Shown here: positions 1 through 10,559 of the stretch, piece after piece
Numbering within the stretch: position 1 is the stretch's first letter
Layout of the letters: each line of letters starts with the position of its first letter
Assembly: GCF_901000735.1 (NCBI RefSeq)
Contig: NC_081546.1
Location: 563,001 to 627,000 of the forward strand
Origin: Corylus avellana
Lineage: Eukaryota > Streptophyta > Magnoliopsida > Fagales > Betulaceae
DNA: 64,000 nucleotides
Reading direction: 5' to 3'
Notes under the pieces: generated by a model
What the model was told of the DNA's origin: nothing
Seen by the model: only the letters and a program-made list of their open reading frames with translations
Databases searched by the model: none
Translations under genes and position numbers: made by a program

Positions 1-642
1 AATGGCAAACATCTACATCAAAAATTTAGACGCTTTAAAATTACATATCCTTGCAAATGAAGCATCTTCTAATTGTTTTGCATTTCTTCATTTGTGAACT
101 CTACCAGCAAAAAGCATCATAATTAGTGCGACCTCGCTGCAAGTAAAGGACAAGCAGAACGGGTTGCAGAATCACAAGACATCACCTCAGAATACAACTT
201 TTCTACAAAACCGCCATGAGAGGTAGTTTCCAGGTGAAGTGTTCACCAATAGAAGAAAAATTGATCATCCAAGAATCAATAGTATGATATTAATCCTCAT
301 GCCATCACATGCAGTGGGCTCTATTGAGCCCACCCAACCAATCAGGGGTACTTAGCTCCATAGTGTACTGCTTCATAATTCTCATTCACAATACCTCTCT
401 TGCCAGCGACTTTATAAATTAAAATAAACTGACTAGCTTTGTGTTCACGAAACAGTATATTACAGTAATCTCTAAAATCTAATTAGAGTTACTTACAATC
501 TTGTACAATAGACAATTTAATCATATATGTAACTAAAGCAAAAAATAAAAATCAGATTCCAAAAGAATAAATAAAAGTGACTACGAAATCAACAAAAACA
601 AAAAAGAAGACAAAGATCAATGAATTTGGAATAGATGCTAAC

Positions 643-848
643 CGCGGCGGCGAAAAACGTCTTGTCGCCGATCTCGGAGAGCACAGTCATGGCAAGCGAC
701 TTGGTAAAACCCTAATTAACCGGAAAAAAAGCAGAAAAAAAAAATCTCATTACCGAATACTCATTACAAATCCAAACAAAATTGGGACAAACAATACAGC
801 TTGATTAAAATCAGTTAGAAGCCAATGAACCTGCACGACTGTGCTCAT
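643..848 (-). CDS. GDT1-like (UPF0016) cation transporter, first two coding exons (partial)
   Basis: The first two coding exons of a GDT1/UPF0016 membrane transporter read on the minus strand. Exon 1 (848-831) encodes MSTVVQ and ends at a GT donor. Exon 2 (711-643) follows an AG acceptor and encodes GFTKSLAMTVLSEIGDKTFF plus AAA, then another GT donor. E-x-G-D-K-T is the diagnostic family motif, with acidic residues that line the cation path; family members exchange Mn2+/Ca2+ for protons in secretory-pathway membranes. The short first exon followed by GFTKSLAMT matches the Arabidopsis GDT1-like 4/5 (PML4/PML5) subgroup as I remember it. The other motif and the remaining membrane helices lie beyond position 1. 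Positions 1-642 look like intron. The start is the only ATG in the spliced frame. Family call is firm; the exact paralog is inferred, helped by the neighbouring aspartic protease. Confidence 0.85.
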
Positions 849-1140
849 TTTTGCTGAATTGCAGTGAAGGAGCTGAAGACGAAATCAGAGAACAGAGAAA
901 TCCAAGCAGGAGTGTCAGAGGGATCAGATTCTCCCCGACTCCTACTCTCCGATCTCTCTCTCTCTCTCTCTGACTCTGAGTTTGGCCGAGTCGTTGACGT
1001 TGTGAAATCCGCTTTAAAGGAGAAAAATAAAAAACGAGAGACCGTGTCCATCCGTATCTGTGCGAGTGTGCGCGTGTGAGAGTTTTTTTGGCGCGTAGGA
1101 TTCGATTCGTAGAGTACACAATTAGCCTTTAGGAAAGAAA
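849..1140 (-). promoter_or_regulatory. 5' leader and proximal promoter of the GDT1-like gene
   Basis: This stretch lies directly upstream of the GDT1-like start codon on the minus strand. It contains a CT microsatellite (about 952-971, GA on the gene strand), a common feature of plant 5' leaders and core promoters. The transcription start cannot be fixed from sequence. Open frames over this interval on both strands are low-complexity and show no domain. Confidence 0.4.
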
Positions 1141-2604
1141 AGATGCTTTTGAGACCTCGCACTCGCAAGGGATCCAGATCCCTGGGATCGGGGGCATTTT
1201 CGATAATGCATTTACTTACGCAACACCGGGTGCGTGGAGGACGGATTTTAATACAGGCGCAGCGCCGGGGGTTTACCGTTTACCTGAGGCTGATGTGGTT
1301 CGGTGACGCTTTGCTCGTCTGTTTGGGGGTGGAATCAAATGATAGTGCACGTGTTATGGCGCTCAATTTCAGCAGGTTGGGTGTCACTCGAAGAGTGACG
1401 AGTACGACGAATCTCAATTCTCATAGTATAGGAGATATGCCACCTAATTTTTAATTAATTGAAGAATCATCCCACACAATGACCTAATTAAAAACTATAT
1501 AAAACTTCACTTATTTCCTCTAATTGTAATGGATTCTGCAATATCATCACTAAATTATTAAAATTTGTAATATGCTTGTTCAATGTTTTAGTATAGTTTT
1601 TTTTTCTACTTAGAATGGTAGATCGGAGAGACTAATTTTAGTTGTTCTATTTAGGTATGACTATAGTAATACCTACTCGTTAGAACCCGCACAAAAATAA
1701 CATAGACAGTAAGAACCGCATGCGCTTCCTCAATATTTTAGTATAGTTAATTATAGACATTTACTTTTCTTTTTTTTTTCTTTTTTTCTTTTCTATTCCT
1801 TATAAACATTTACTTTGATGAGTACTAGGTACTTTAGATTAGATAGTGTAAAAAAAAAATATATATATATATATATATAGATAACCATGTGACGTCAAAA
1901 TGAAAAAAAGATAGCTAGTGAGTTAGAATATATGATAAGGATTGAAATTATTTATTATAAATGAAGATTTATTTATCTTAGGGTTTAGTTTCTTAAGCTT
2001 TTATTTATAGTATTAAGTTAATAGACTGAACCATATAATTTTTTATCTCTTTCTCTTCTTCCATATCTTTAGTTAATTATAAGTTTTTTCATTGCATGCA
2101 ATTATGTTATGTATCCATTCCGTCCTCTTTCTTATGTAATTTTCACTCCTTTTTCAAGAAACTTGGTAGGTCTCTATCCATCCATTTCATTGTCCATAAT
2201 GAATCATATTTATACTGAGATCTGAAGGTGGATTTAACAGACAAGGTTATTTTTTTTTTTTTTTTTTTTTTTTTTGTCTTTATAATGTTCTCTTCGCAAT
2301 AACCCAGGGAGGGATGTTTTAATATCTTTCATCAAAGCAGAGTGGCCACAATCATTCCACTAAACATATATAATTATTGCTATTTTATTCGAGTATAAAA
2401 AACTTTTGTACCGAATAAAAAGAAATTAAGAAAACAAACCTTAGATGGGGTTAGTATTGTATCACGTTTAATTTGATGCTAAATTCTTTGTCCCTTTCAG
2501 CTCAATCATCATGACCTAAAGACATAATAAAATAAAATAAAAAAATAACCAAACGGAGCCTTTTGTTATCCGGCTAAAGTTTCCAATTATTTAATGTATA
2601 GCCT
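1141..2604. other. AT-rich intergenic region, no gene seen
   Basis: A 103-codon open frame at 1143-1454 has no recognisable domain, has mixed composition and sits upstream of the GDT1-like gene, so I do not call it. The remainder is AT-rich, with a TA microsatellite near 1859-1879 and a long poly-T run near 2249-2275. Confidence 0.5.
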
Positions 2605-3092
2605 ACCCGAATAAATATCTGTCATGTAACCGGTGGTTCTAATTGCACTTAGATCGGGTAGCTTTTACAAAATGGGAGTTTGCACATATGCACCGAGCTA
2701 GTGAGCTACAAGCCTCCTTTATAAATACCCGAATAAATATCTGTCATGTAACCGGTGGTTCTAATTGCACTTAGATTGGGTAGCTTTTACAAAAGGGGAG
2801 TTTGCATATATGCACCGAGCTAGTGAGCTACAAGCCTCCTTTATAAATACCCGAATAAATATCTGTCATGTAACCGGTGGTTCTAATTGCACTTAGATTG
2901 GGTAGCTTTTACAAAAGGGGAGTTTGCATATATGCACCGAGCTAGTGAGCTACAAGCCTCCTTTATAAATACCCGAATAAATATCTGTCATGTAACCGGT
3001 GGTTCTAATTGCACTTAGATTGGGTAGCTTTTACAAAAGGGGAGTTTGCATATATGCACCGAGCTAGTGAGCTACAAGCCTCCTTTATAAAG
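2605..3092 (+). repeat. Tandem array: four 122-bp units, each ending in a TATA-like box
   Basis: Four head-to-tail copies begin at 2605, 2727, 2849 and 2971, exactly 122 bp apart. Copies 2-4 look identical by eye. Copy 1 differs at a few positions (for example gatcggg against gattggg, and cacatatg against catatatg). Each unit contains ACCGGTGGTTCTAATTGCAC, the palindrome TGCATATATGCA in copies 2-4, and a terminal CCTCCTTTATAAA that resembles a plant TATA box. After the last copy the sequence continues as AGGGCTGCACACACAATTC, as a transcription start region might. The array may be a multiplied promoter fragment. No convincing protein frame follows. Confidence 0.9.
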
Positions 3093-3855
3093 GGCTGCAC
3101 ACACAATTCAGACAATCAATTATAAAGAAATCTAATTTATCTTAGTGTTGCTCTCTTTAATGAAAATTCCCTTGTAGCTATCCCATATCATGCTCACTCA
3201 CTAGGGATGCTAGATTTCTTAAAAAATAAAAATAAAAAATTCAAAAAATTTGGTTCTGCGTTACCGTCTCATTATTTTATAATATTAGTCATTAGATGGT
3301 TGATAATCAATTTTATTTTTTTTTATAAACTTTGCACTTCTTCTCATATCATTGAGCGAATAAATCATAGATGCCAGCTCATAACAAAACAAAACCCAAA
3401 AGTCATAAATGGTAAAGATTTTTGTGTTGATGACTTAGGATTGACAAAATAGATATGTGACAAATAAATAGGTATTCATTTATCCTATACATGTTACTAT
3501 TTTTTCTGACGCTTATATGAACCTTATTATAAAAGAACATGCATAGGATAAACGGGTCGTAAATAAGTCATATCATGTACCTGTTTTGCCAGCCCTAGTT
3601 GATGTATTTGTAATTTATTAATCCCTAAAGTAAAAAAGGCTTGAGTCTTTCGCAAGTAATTGAAATTAAACTTAACTATATAGTATTTAATCAAAAACAT
3701 ATGAGTAATTATATAAAAATGACTAGAGTTTTCATTGTGTTATCCCAACTTTTAAAATTACTATTAAATTTGAGTTGATTATTATTGAAGTTTGATTTAC
3801 TAATAATTTTAAGTCACGTCATATTTAAGATAAAGTCACATATATATATATATAG
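3093..3855. other. AT-rich region downstream of the 122-bp array
   Basis: An 81-codon open frame at 3207-3452 is lysine/asparagine-rich and has no recognisable domain. If the array drives a transcript it would start here, but no exon structure or hairpin RNA is evident by eye. Confidence 0.4.
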
Positions 3856-3986
3856 AGTAATGATTTTTGGCACATCAGCGTACTTGAACAATAAGCACGC
3901 CGGTATTAAAATATTATTTTACTAATATTTTATAATATTTTAACACCGGCGTACTTACTGTTCAAGTATGCCGGTATGCCAAAAAT

Positions 3987-3990
<4 letters not shown>
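3856..3990. mobile_element. 135-bp foldback MITE inserted in a TA microsatellite
   Basis: The two halves are near-perfect inverted copies. The left arm begins AGTAATGATTTTTGGCA and continues with GCGTACTTGAACA. The right arm ends with TGTTCAAGTATGCCGGTATG then CCAAAAATTACT. The centre is AT-rich. TA repeats flank both sides (before 3856 and from 3991 to about 4036), so a TA target duplication typical of Tc1/mariner-type MITEs is possible but cannot be proved. Confidence 0.8.

Positions 3991-4036
<46 letters not shown>
3991..4036. repeat. TA microsatellite
   Basis: An uninterrupted AT/TA dinucleotide run abutting the right end of the foldback element at 3856-3990. Confidence 0.95.
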
Positions 4037-4039
<3 letters not shown>

Positions 4040-5282
4040 TTCTTCCGATCTGTCATCAACTATGCTTTATCTTCCAAGTAAATATTTATAATTAGTAGAA
4101 TAATTTAAACTGTATAAATAATATTTATAATTAATTAAATTGACAAGCTCATTTTATCATTCATAAACGGCCAAAACCTATTACCATCCGAATCAGACAA
4201 GAACAATTATTTTATAGAATAAATACGACAGTCTTCCCCACGTTCTGCGCCGGGATATTTCCAACAAGTGCACCAACCCAATGACTTTCCACCCATTTGA
4301 CCAGTTCTACGTTTCGTACATGCAACGAAGTCTCCGAAGAGATGAGGACAACAAACAAGAGCCGTATGATAATGTTAAATTATTACCCTCTCAAAAATTA
4401 ATTATTTAATTAATATTTTAATATATTTTTTTACATCTAAAATTAAACAATACTTGAATTATTTTAATTAAAATTGAATACATTATAATACTTTCATATA
4501 ATACTATTTAAATTATTACTAATTCCATAAGTTAAGTGAACAATAATATTTTTCAATTGATTTGTCCCTATTACACGATATTGAAAGTGGATGCTCAATC
4601 ATGTGATGAAATTAGGATACGCGGGGCGTAGCTATTGGGGAGGAGGGATTAAATTTTATAAAGATGCATAAGATATGATGAGAGAAGGGTGTAAAACAGG
4701 GGACAAATAAGGAGTTGTCAAAGGGGTTGGAGGGCGTTTTAGTGGGTTGTCTTTATTAACTGCCATGGGTTGTTTTCTAGTGGGTTGTCTTAAACAAGCC
4801 AATGGTTTTGTAATATTTGGCTGTTTGTAGGGCCTAAAATCTCCCTTTCCCTCTCACGTCTTATGTCTAATTTGTAAAGTAGATCTTCTGTTTATGACAA
4901 TCTCTTTTTCTCTTCATGAAATGACAAATGGCTTTAGGAAAAGATTCAAGAGTAATGCCATACAACTCCTCAAATCAATATCAAGCTCTTATGTTATTCT
5001 GTCAAATAGAAAAATAATAAACACTACACCCTTATTTTCACTCGAATTTGGATCATCTTCGGTTTAAATGAATTGGAGTGAATCCAATTAATTTTATTTA
5101 AAGGGTAAAATTGTCCACAAAAAAATATCATCACGAAGTCTCTATTGGAGGGGAATCATTTCACTTTTATTCAATTGAGTTGATATAACAGTAGTTATAT
5201 GTTGGTTTTTTTTCTTAACAAGAGTTCATCAAAGGATTGATGAGCACAATTACATCAACATAATGAAATGCGGGTAGGATAT
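4037..5282. other. Intergenic, no gene seen
   Basis: AT-rich DNA with no open frame of coding character. A phrase resembling TAGTGGGTTGTCTT occurs twice near 4740-4790. Nothing else is supported. Confidence 0.4.
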
Positions 5283-5464
5283 GAGTAGTGCTAGAAATCT
5301 CTCTTGTGTCTCTCTTGTGTCATTCTAAGAATTATATAGTTTATAAAATTATCTTTGAGTTTGTGATTGATCATTATTGAATTTTGATCAACTGGTGATT
5401 TTATAAACCATCTTATTTTTTGAGTGACATAAGAGGGATACAAGAGTGACTGATAGAATTACTC
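5283..5464. mobile_element. Mutator-like MITE with a perfect 9-bp target duplication
   Basis: A foldback element of about 182 bp. It starts GAGTAGTGCTAGAAATCTCT and ends in the imperfect inverse, closing with GAATTACTC. Both sides carry the direct repeat GTAGGATAT (5274-5282 and 5465-5473). A 9-bp duplication is the signature of Mutator-superfamily insertion. Two relatives are at 16278-16417 and 35210-35380. Confidence 0.85.
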
Positions 5465-5689
5465 GTAGGATATAGATATAGTATGTAACATTACTCTTTC
5501 ATGGGTTTTAATATCTAATATGTCATTAAGTACATCTCTCAATTATATTAAGCATTACGCAATATGCAAATGAAGCATATGTAGCATAAAATGGTCAAGA
5601 TTTATTCATCAAAATTGGAATTTTCCATCTTGAATTAGATAGTATTTGTCTTGAGTCTAAATACGAATATGGTAATTCCATTCATTTTT

Positions 5690-5720
<31 letters not shown>

Positions 5721-5725
<5 letters not shown>

Positions 5726-5825
5726 ACATGTCCGCACAAGAGGGGGAGGAGAGATTCGAACTAGTGACCCCCGCTTCATGAAGCGTGATTTCCAGCTGAT
5801 TGAGCTACTCCTTGAGGACATTTTT
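5721..5825 (-). mobile_element. tRNA-derived SINE copy 1
   Basis: On the minus strand there is a tRNA-like head with box A (GGAGTAGCTCAATCAGCTGG) and box B (GGTCACTAGTTCGAATC), followed by CTTGTGCGGACATGTCAAAA and a TA run. The pol III promoter boxes are correctly ordered and spaced. A second copy of the same family lies at 33458-33565. It is not a functional tRNA, because no cloverleaf acceptor stem is evident. Confidence 0.75.
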
Positions 5826-6914
5826 GTCCATAATTTTAACAAAGAGACAAGTCAAATTAATTAGCAATTGCCATGTGTTTTATATGTTCCATTAATATTA
5901 TTTAAAAATTAAAAAAAAAAACAAAAACAAAAACAAAAACGACAAACCAAAAAATTGGGCTGGCTTATTTAGACCCAGGAGTGAAAAAGACCGGTGTATA
6001 TTTACTTAATATTTTGAACTGCAATTTGGGCCGACGATGAGTAAGTGTTAGAGGGCTTGAAAATGTTCTGGCCCACTCAAAATAGTGAGTATTCTTTTTA
6101 GTTGGGCAATGTTGTGCTCGGCCCTAACCAGACTCCGGACTAGACGGACTACAGCCCGTACCAAATGAGGGACAAAAGGCTAGTTTTGACCTAATGATTA
6201 CATCCACCCCACTTTGCAAGCATAATTATGAAAACAGAATGTAGGAGCGCACGATTACAATCTTATACATAAACCAAAATCATGGATTAATTTGCTTCAG
6301 TGGGCGGCCTCCTTGAGAGTACTTTTTTGAGTCCAAGCTTACCTTTTGACCTGGAATGTTCCCAAGATGGTCACAATCAAGTTGCTTTTGGGCAACCTCA
6401 ACTTAAAGGGACGACAACAATAGGTCCATGAATTATCAAAAAGAGCACAAGTAGCGTTTACAGCACTATACCCATTAGAATAGGGATAAGGCTCTGACAG
6501 GGCCCCTCTCTCTCTCTCTCTCTTAACCCCTTATAATTTTCTCCGCCTATCTTATAAGAGATCAAAATGTAATAAGAGTAGATTCTTACCGTACTAATAC
6601 ATAGAAAAGATTACTAAGTAGAGGAAGAAGCAAACATTAGCTAACATGCAAAGGCAATGACACCCAAAAACACATTGTGAAAAGCATTGGATTATGCCTC
6701 AAGCATATTTTACCCAAGATGTAACGTACATCAAATCTAAATCCCCCAAAACGTCCTTTACGCCCTAAGATTTGGTGAGGTAAAAGAGCATTCAAAGCTC
6801 CTCTCCCACCCTATACCCTTTTGTTTTGCTCAATGTGCTTGACGTGAGTCACTGTAAATAAAAAGCCCACAGCTCCCAAAGCTTTTCTCATACTCTCCGA
6901 TTTCAGTGGCCAAA
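5826..6914 (+). promoter_or_regulatory. Upstream region and promoter of the aspartic protease gene
   Basis: No coding frame is visible. There is a CT run near 6508-6522. A TATA-like TAAATAAAAAG near 6855 sits about 60 bp before the ATG, followed by a pyrimidine-rich leader. These positions fit a core promoter for the gene starting at 6915, but this rests on position and motif only. Confidence 0.4.
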
Positions 6915-8375
6915 ATGAGGTTCCTACTGCACATTATCTTCTTCGCCTTGTTTTACACTTCGGCGACGGTGGGTTTTGTTCGCTCCCGGAGCTCACCTCA
7001 GAGCCCCAAAACGACCATCCTCGACGTCGCGGCTTCGATTCAAAAAACCCAAACCGTTTTTGCAACGCAAGCACTCTTCAACCAGCAGAAACCGAGCTTC
7101 TCAGCCAAGTCTTCGCTCACTCTTCAACTTCATTCGAGAATGTCAGTCCAGAAACATTCTCACAGTGACTACAGGTCACTGACTTTGGCGCGGCTCGAGC
7201 GCGACTCGGCCCGAGTCAGATCTTTGACGGCGCGGTTAGATCTAGCGCTTAGAGGCATTGGCCAATCAGATCTCGAACCGGTGGATACGAGGGATGGTCA
7301 GGGGTTTGCAGCTGAGGATATACAAGGTCCGGTTGTTTCAGGGACGAGTGAGGGAAGCGGCGAGTACTTCTCACGCGTTGGGATCGGCAAACCGCCGAGT
7401 TCCGTGTACATGGTGCTCGACACAGGCAGTGACGTCAACTGGCTACAGTGCGCTCCCTGCGCCGACTGCTACCAGCAAGCCGACCCGATCTTCGACCCGG
7501 CTTCATCCGCTTCGTACGCGCCGCTCTCGTGCGAGGCCCGGCAATGCAGGTCCCTCGACGTGTCCGAGTGCCGCAACGACACGTGTCTCTACGAGGTGTC
7601 CTACGGCGACGGCTCGTACACAGTCGGCGACTTTGTGACCGAGACCATCACTCTCGGCACGGCTTCGGTCACCAACGTAGCGATCGGCTGCGGCCACAAC
7701 AACGAAGGTTTGTTCGTTGGCGCCGCCGGCTTGCTTGGCCTCGGCGGTGGCTCTCTCTCGTTCCCGTCTCAGCTCAACGCCTCGTCCTTCTCATACTGTC
7801 TCGTGGACCGTGACTCGGACTCAGCCTCTACTCTCGAGTTCAACTCACCTCTCCCTCCTAACGCCGTTACCGCTCCGTTACACCGTAACCCCCAACTCGA
7901 CACGTTCTACTACCTCGGCCTAACCGCACTCAGCGTCGGCGGTGAATTGCTGCCGGTTCCGGAATCATCCTTCCAACTCGACAGTACTGGAAACGGCGGA
8001 ATTATCGTCGACTCGGGCACGGCCGTGACTCGGTTTCAAACGGACACCTACAACTCGCTCCGTGACGCCTTCGTGAATGGCACACGAGACTTGCCGTCTA
8101 CTAACGGCGTGGCGCTGTTCGACACGTGCTACGACCTGTCATCGAGGTCCAGCGTCGAGGTCCCAACGGTGGCGTTTCATTTTCCAGACGGGAAGGTGTT
8201 GCCGTTACCGGCTAAGAATTACCTGATACCGATTGATTCGGTCGGAACGTTCTGTTTCGCGTTCGCTCCCACTTCCTCGGCGTTGTCAATCATCGGTAAT
8301 GTCCAACAGCAAGGGACACGTGTTGGGTTCGATATCGCTAAATCTGTTGTTGGGTTCTCACCCAATAAATGCTAG
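6915..8375 (+). CDS. Plant A1-family aspartic protease, secreted, intronless (At1g25510-like)
   Basis: An intronless gene for a 486-aa pepsin-type (A1) aspartic protease of the nepenthesin/ASPG group. Residues 1-20 form a hydrophobic signal peptide (MRFLLHIIFFALFYTSATVG). A propeptide follows, containing HSHSDYRSLTLARLERD near 81-97. The mature domain begins near residue 148 (GSGEYFSRVGIG). Catalytic Asp169 is in VLDTGSDVNW and Asp366 is in IVDSGTAVTR. The cysteine-rich nepenthesin insert (CAPCADCY) follows the first active site, and flap-region YGDGSYTVGDF is at 230-240. The C-terminus GNVQQQGTRVGFD ... FSPNKC is family-typical. The sequence looks closest to Arabidopsis At1g25510 as I recall it. 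I chose the ATG at 6915; an upstream in-frame GTG at 6906 is not a plausible plant start. The gene is markedly GC-richer than its surroundings. Substrate unknown; likely extracellular. Confidence 0.95.
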   Translation: MRFLLHIIFFALFYTSATVGFVRSRSSPQSPKTTILDVAASIQKTQTVFATQALFNQQKPSFSAKSSLTLQLHSRMSVQKHSHSDYRSLTLARLERDSARVRSLTARLDLALRGIGQSDLEPVDTRDGQGFAAEDIQGPVVSGTSEGSGEYFSRVGIGKPPSSVYMVLDTGSDVNWLQCAPCADCYQQADPIFDPASSASYAPLSCEARQCRSLDVSECRNDTCLYEVSYGDGSYTVGDFVTETITLGTASVTNVAIGCGHNNEGLFVGAAGLLGLGGGSLSFPSQLNASSFSYCLVDRDSDSASTLEFNSPLPPNAVTAPLHRNPQLDTFYYLGLTALSVGGELLPVPESSFQLDSTGNGGIIVDSGTAVTRFQTDTYNSLRDAFVNGTRDLPSTNGVALFDTCYDLSSRSSVEVPTVAFHFPDGKVLPLPAKNYLIPIDSVGTFCFAFAPTSSALSIIGNVQQQGTRVGFDIAKSVVGFSPNKC

Positions 8376-9879
8376 TACGAATTAATTCATTTTCGTATAT
8401 GATTGAGCATGTTTTAGGTCTTGTTTTACGATTTAACCCCAAGGGATTTTCCCTTTTTTTTTTTTGAGTGGATAGAACATCATCTAGTTGGGACCGTTGC
8501 AATGGTGTCGTTACTGTTGTCGGAAGTTTTGAGAGATTCGTAGCGATATGGTATATACGATAACATAACCGTTTCTCGTACGTTCGACGATGAATAAAAC
8601 AGTGAACAATGATGGATTCAAGATCTAAAATTAAAAATCCCTCTATACCAGTAGCAGTATCTAAATCTGATGGGTAGTTGCAGACCATGTTAATACGGCT
8701 ACAAGAACTCCATTTCTTTTTCTTTTAATCATAGTGTTAGGTGGAGACATCTTTGACTTTCCATTACCCTCTTTCAATTATTAATGGTTAAATCGTGGGT
8801 TTTGTTGGGCACTTTTGATGCGGTCCAGGGCAAGTAATTAACTGGATTGAAACTTGAGAAAAGCTGCACCCAGAATTGTGGCCAAGCCTGCCTCTCTCTC
8901 ACTCTCAGAGATAATGGCATTAATTCCCCCACATCGTTGGCGTGGAATCATAGCTTCCTTCAGACAGTCCCTTTCACTGAAACTACGAAGAAATGGACAA
9001 GAAATAAGATATTAATATATATAAACATCACAACCTAGACACGGTGCGTGTCTGTCTGAAAATTCAAAGAATCTGGCCAAGAATAGGAGGCATGGAATAA
9101 TATTAGATTATCCAACGGGGTCCAGCTGCCTTTAATTTCATTTTATCTCTCCAAAGATGTGCTATTATTATCATTGAATAGTATTGAATATATTTTGAAA
9201 AAACTAATATTAAATTTTGAATTTAATGATAAATTTTACTTAACACATTAGTATTTCTCTATATATTTTCATGCCTTTCCCACAGCGAGCATTTAGCGCG
9301 TCCCATGCATGCCCATTGGAATGGTAGCCGGTAGGTGCCTAGTTGGCGTGCTGACCCAGTTGAGAATCAGCTCATGCATGGCCCTCACCAAGTAATCTAG
9401 AAGGCCACCAAGAACGACCAAAAGGGGAGACAATGACCTAAAACGTATGGAATTCTTCTTCCAAATTTTCTAAAACTTGTGTAAAAAATAAAAGAGATGA
9501 TTTCGGTCCGTGGTGTTTGGGTGGTATAAGGTGTAGAGCTTATATAAGTTTACACCAGTCTTTTTTTTTTTTTTTTTGTTATAAAATGAGAGTAATCTAT
9601 TATCTATGATAATTTGACATGTATACACATTCACACATACATGTGCTTTAATTGTGAATAATAATGAGAAGGTTTAATTTATGACAATGGGATTAAATAA
9701 TCTAGTTTTAGTCCATCAAGCAGTCCATTATTCTTCTCATTCTTTCTCTTCATGAATATGCTTTTTTTTTTTTTCCACCCTAAGAAAAAAGTTTATTTAT
9801 ACGTTGTTCATTTCAATTTTTGTTTCTTAATTTTATTGGATTAAGACATATGTTTAGCAATTCCAACTCATGATTGGTT
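8376..9879. other. 3' region of the protease gene and intergenic DNA
   Basis: AATAAA-like sequence near 8593 could serve as a polyadenylation signal for the upstream gene. The rest has poly-T runs (near 9561 and 9763) and no supported gene. Short open frames here look like noise. Confidence 0.4.
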
Positions 9880-10350
9880 TTTTTATTTTTAAACGAAAAT
9901 CTGAGGATTTCATTGATTAAAGATCATGAGCATAAAGTTCTTATAGAGCAAAGCAGAAAGCTCTTACAGCACAAAGTATAAAGTTTTGCAAAAATTATAG
10001 CCACAAGCTATGATGTTACAAAATTATAGATACAAACAAAAATTCTTAAAATTAGGTGTTATCTATAACTTCAATATTTCGCTAACCCATATGTACAAAT
10101 ACAGTTAAAAGAGTAGATATGCTCCGAGCATACTAGATTTAAGACATAAGTAGTCAAATTTTTCAACAAAATTTATTTAAACCGGCCGTGAGAGATAACT
10201 CATCACACCTACTTATCTAAGCCGTGAGAAATAACCCATTACACTTAATTATTCATCTTCATTCATGAGAACAGATTTAGAGAGAATAAATCTCTTATTC
10301 AAAACAAAAAACACAAACAAACAACCAACAAGCAACAGTAGCAGCCGGGA
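9880..10350 (-). mobile_element. Retroposon 3' end, copy 1 (minus strand)
   Basis: Read on the minus strand this about 450-bp stretch is colinear with 27694-28142 on the plus strand. Both end with a match to TTAATCAATGAAATCCTCA and then an A-rich tail. Both also carry an open frame with a similar C-terminus (NKRFILSKSVLMNEDE here, NKKFLISRSALMSEKE there). The 3' A-rich end and the dispersed copies point to a non-LTR retroposon. Its 5' limit is not clear. Confidence 0.65.
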
Positions 10351-10559
10351 AGGAAATGGACGGTACAATACAGTGAAAGGTGAACTGACGCATAACGAAG
10401 AGGCCAAAGTTATTAATCTGATAGGAGAACACCTACAAACATAAAGAAAAAAAGAAAAAAAAAAAAACAGAAGAGGAGGGGGAGAGTAGGAGCGGGGAGT
10501 AGAAGGGGAAGGGTACGGCCACATCAGTCCAATTAGATGCAATGTTATATGTATCATTA

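Noticed and set aside
845..1168. Long minus- and plus-strand open frames over the CT/GA leader
   Set aside because: They follow the dinucleotide repeat, have Arg/Ser-rich artefact composition and conflict with the GDT1-like exon 1 model.
1143..1454. 103-codon open frame upstream of GDT1
   Set aside because: No domain, no splice context and no family resemblance; most likely chance.
2241..2275. CRISPR-like or other regularly spaced repeat arrays
   Set aside because: Only homopolymer and dinucleotide runs and the contiguous 122-bp array are present; no spaced repeats, as expected for plant nuclear DNA.
5721..5825. A functional tRNA gene
   Set aside because: Box A and box B are present but no acceptor-stem pairing or anticodon arm could be found; a SINE fits better.
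6906..6914. Upstream start of the aspartic protease at 6906
   Set aside because: The codon at 6906 is GTG; plant nuclear translation starts at ATG, and the ATG at 6915 begins directly with the signal peptide.
7258..7923. Overlapping open frames inside the aspartic protease on both strands
   Set aside because: They are shadows of the GC-rich coding exon in other frames.
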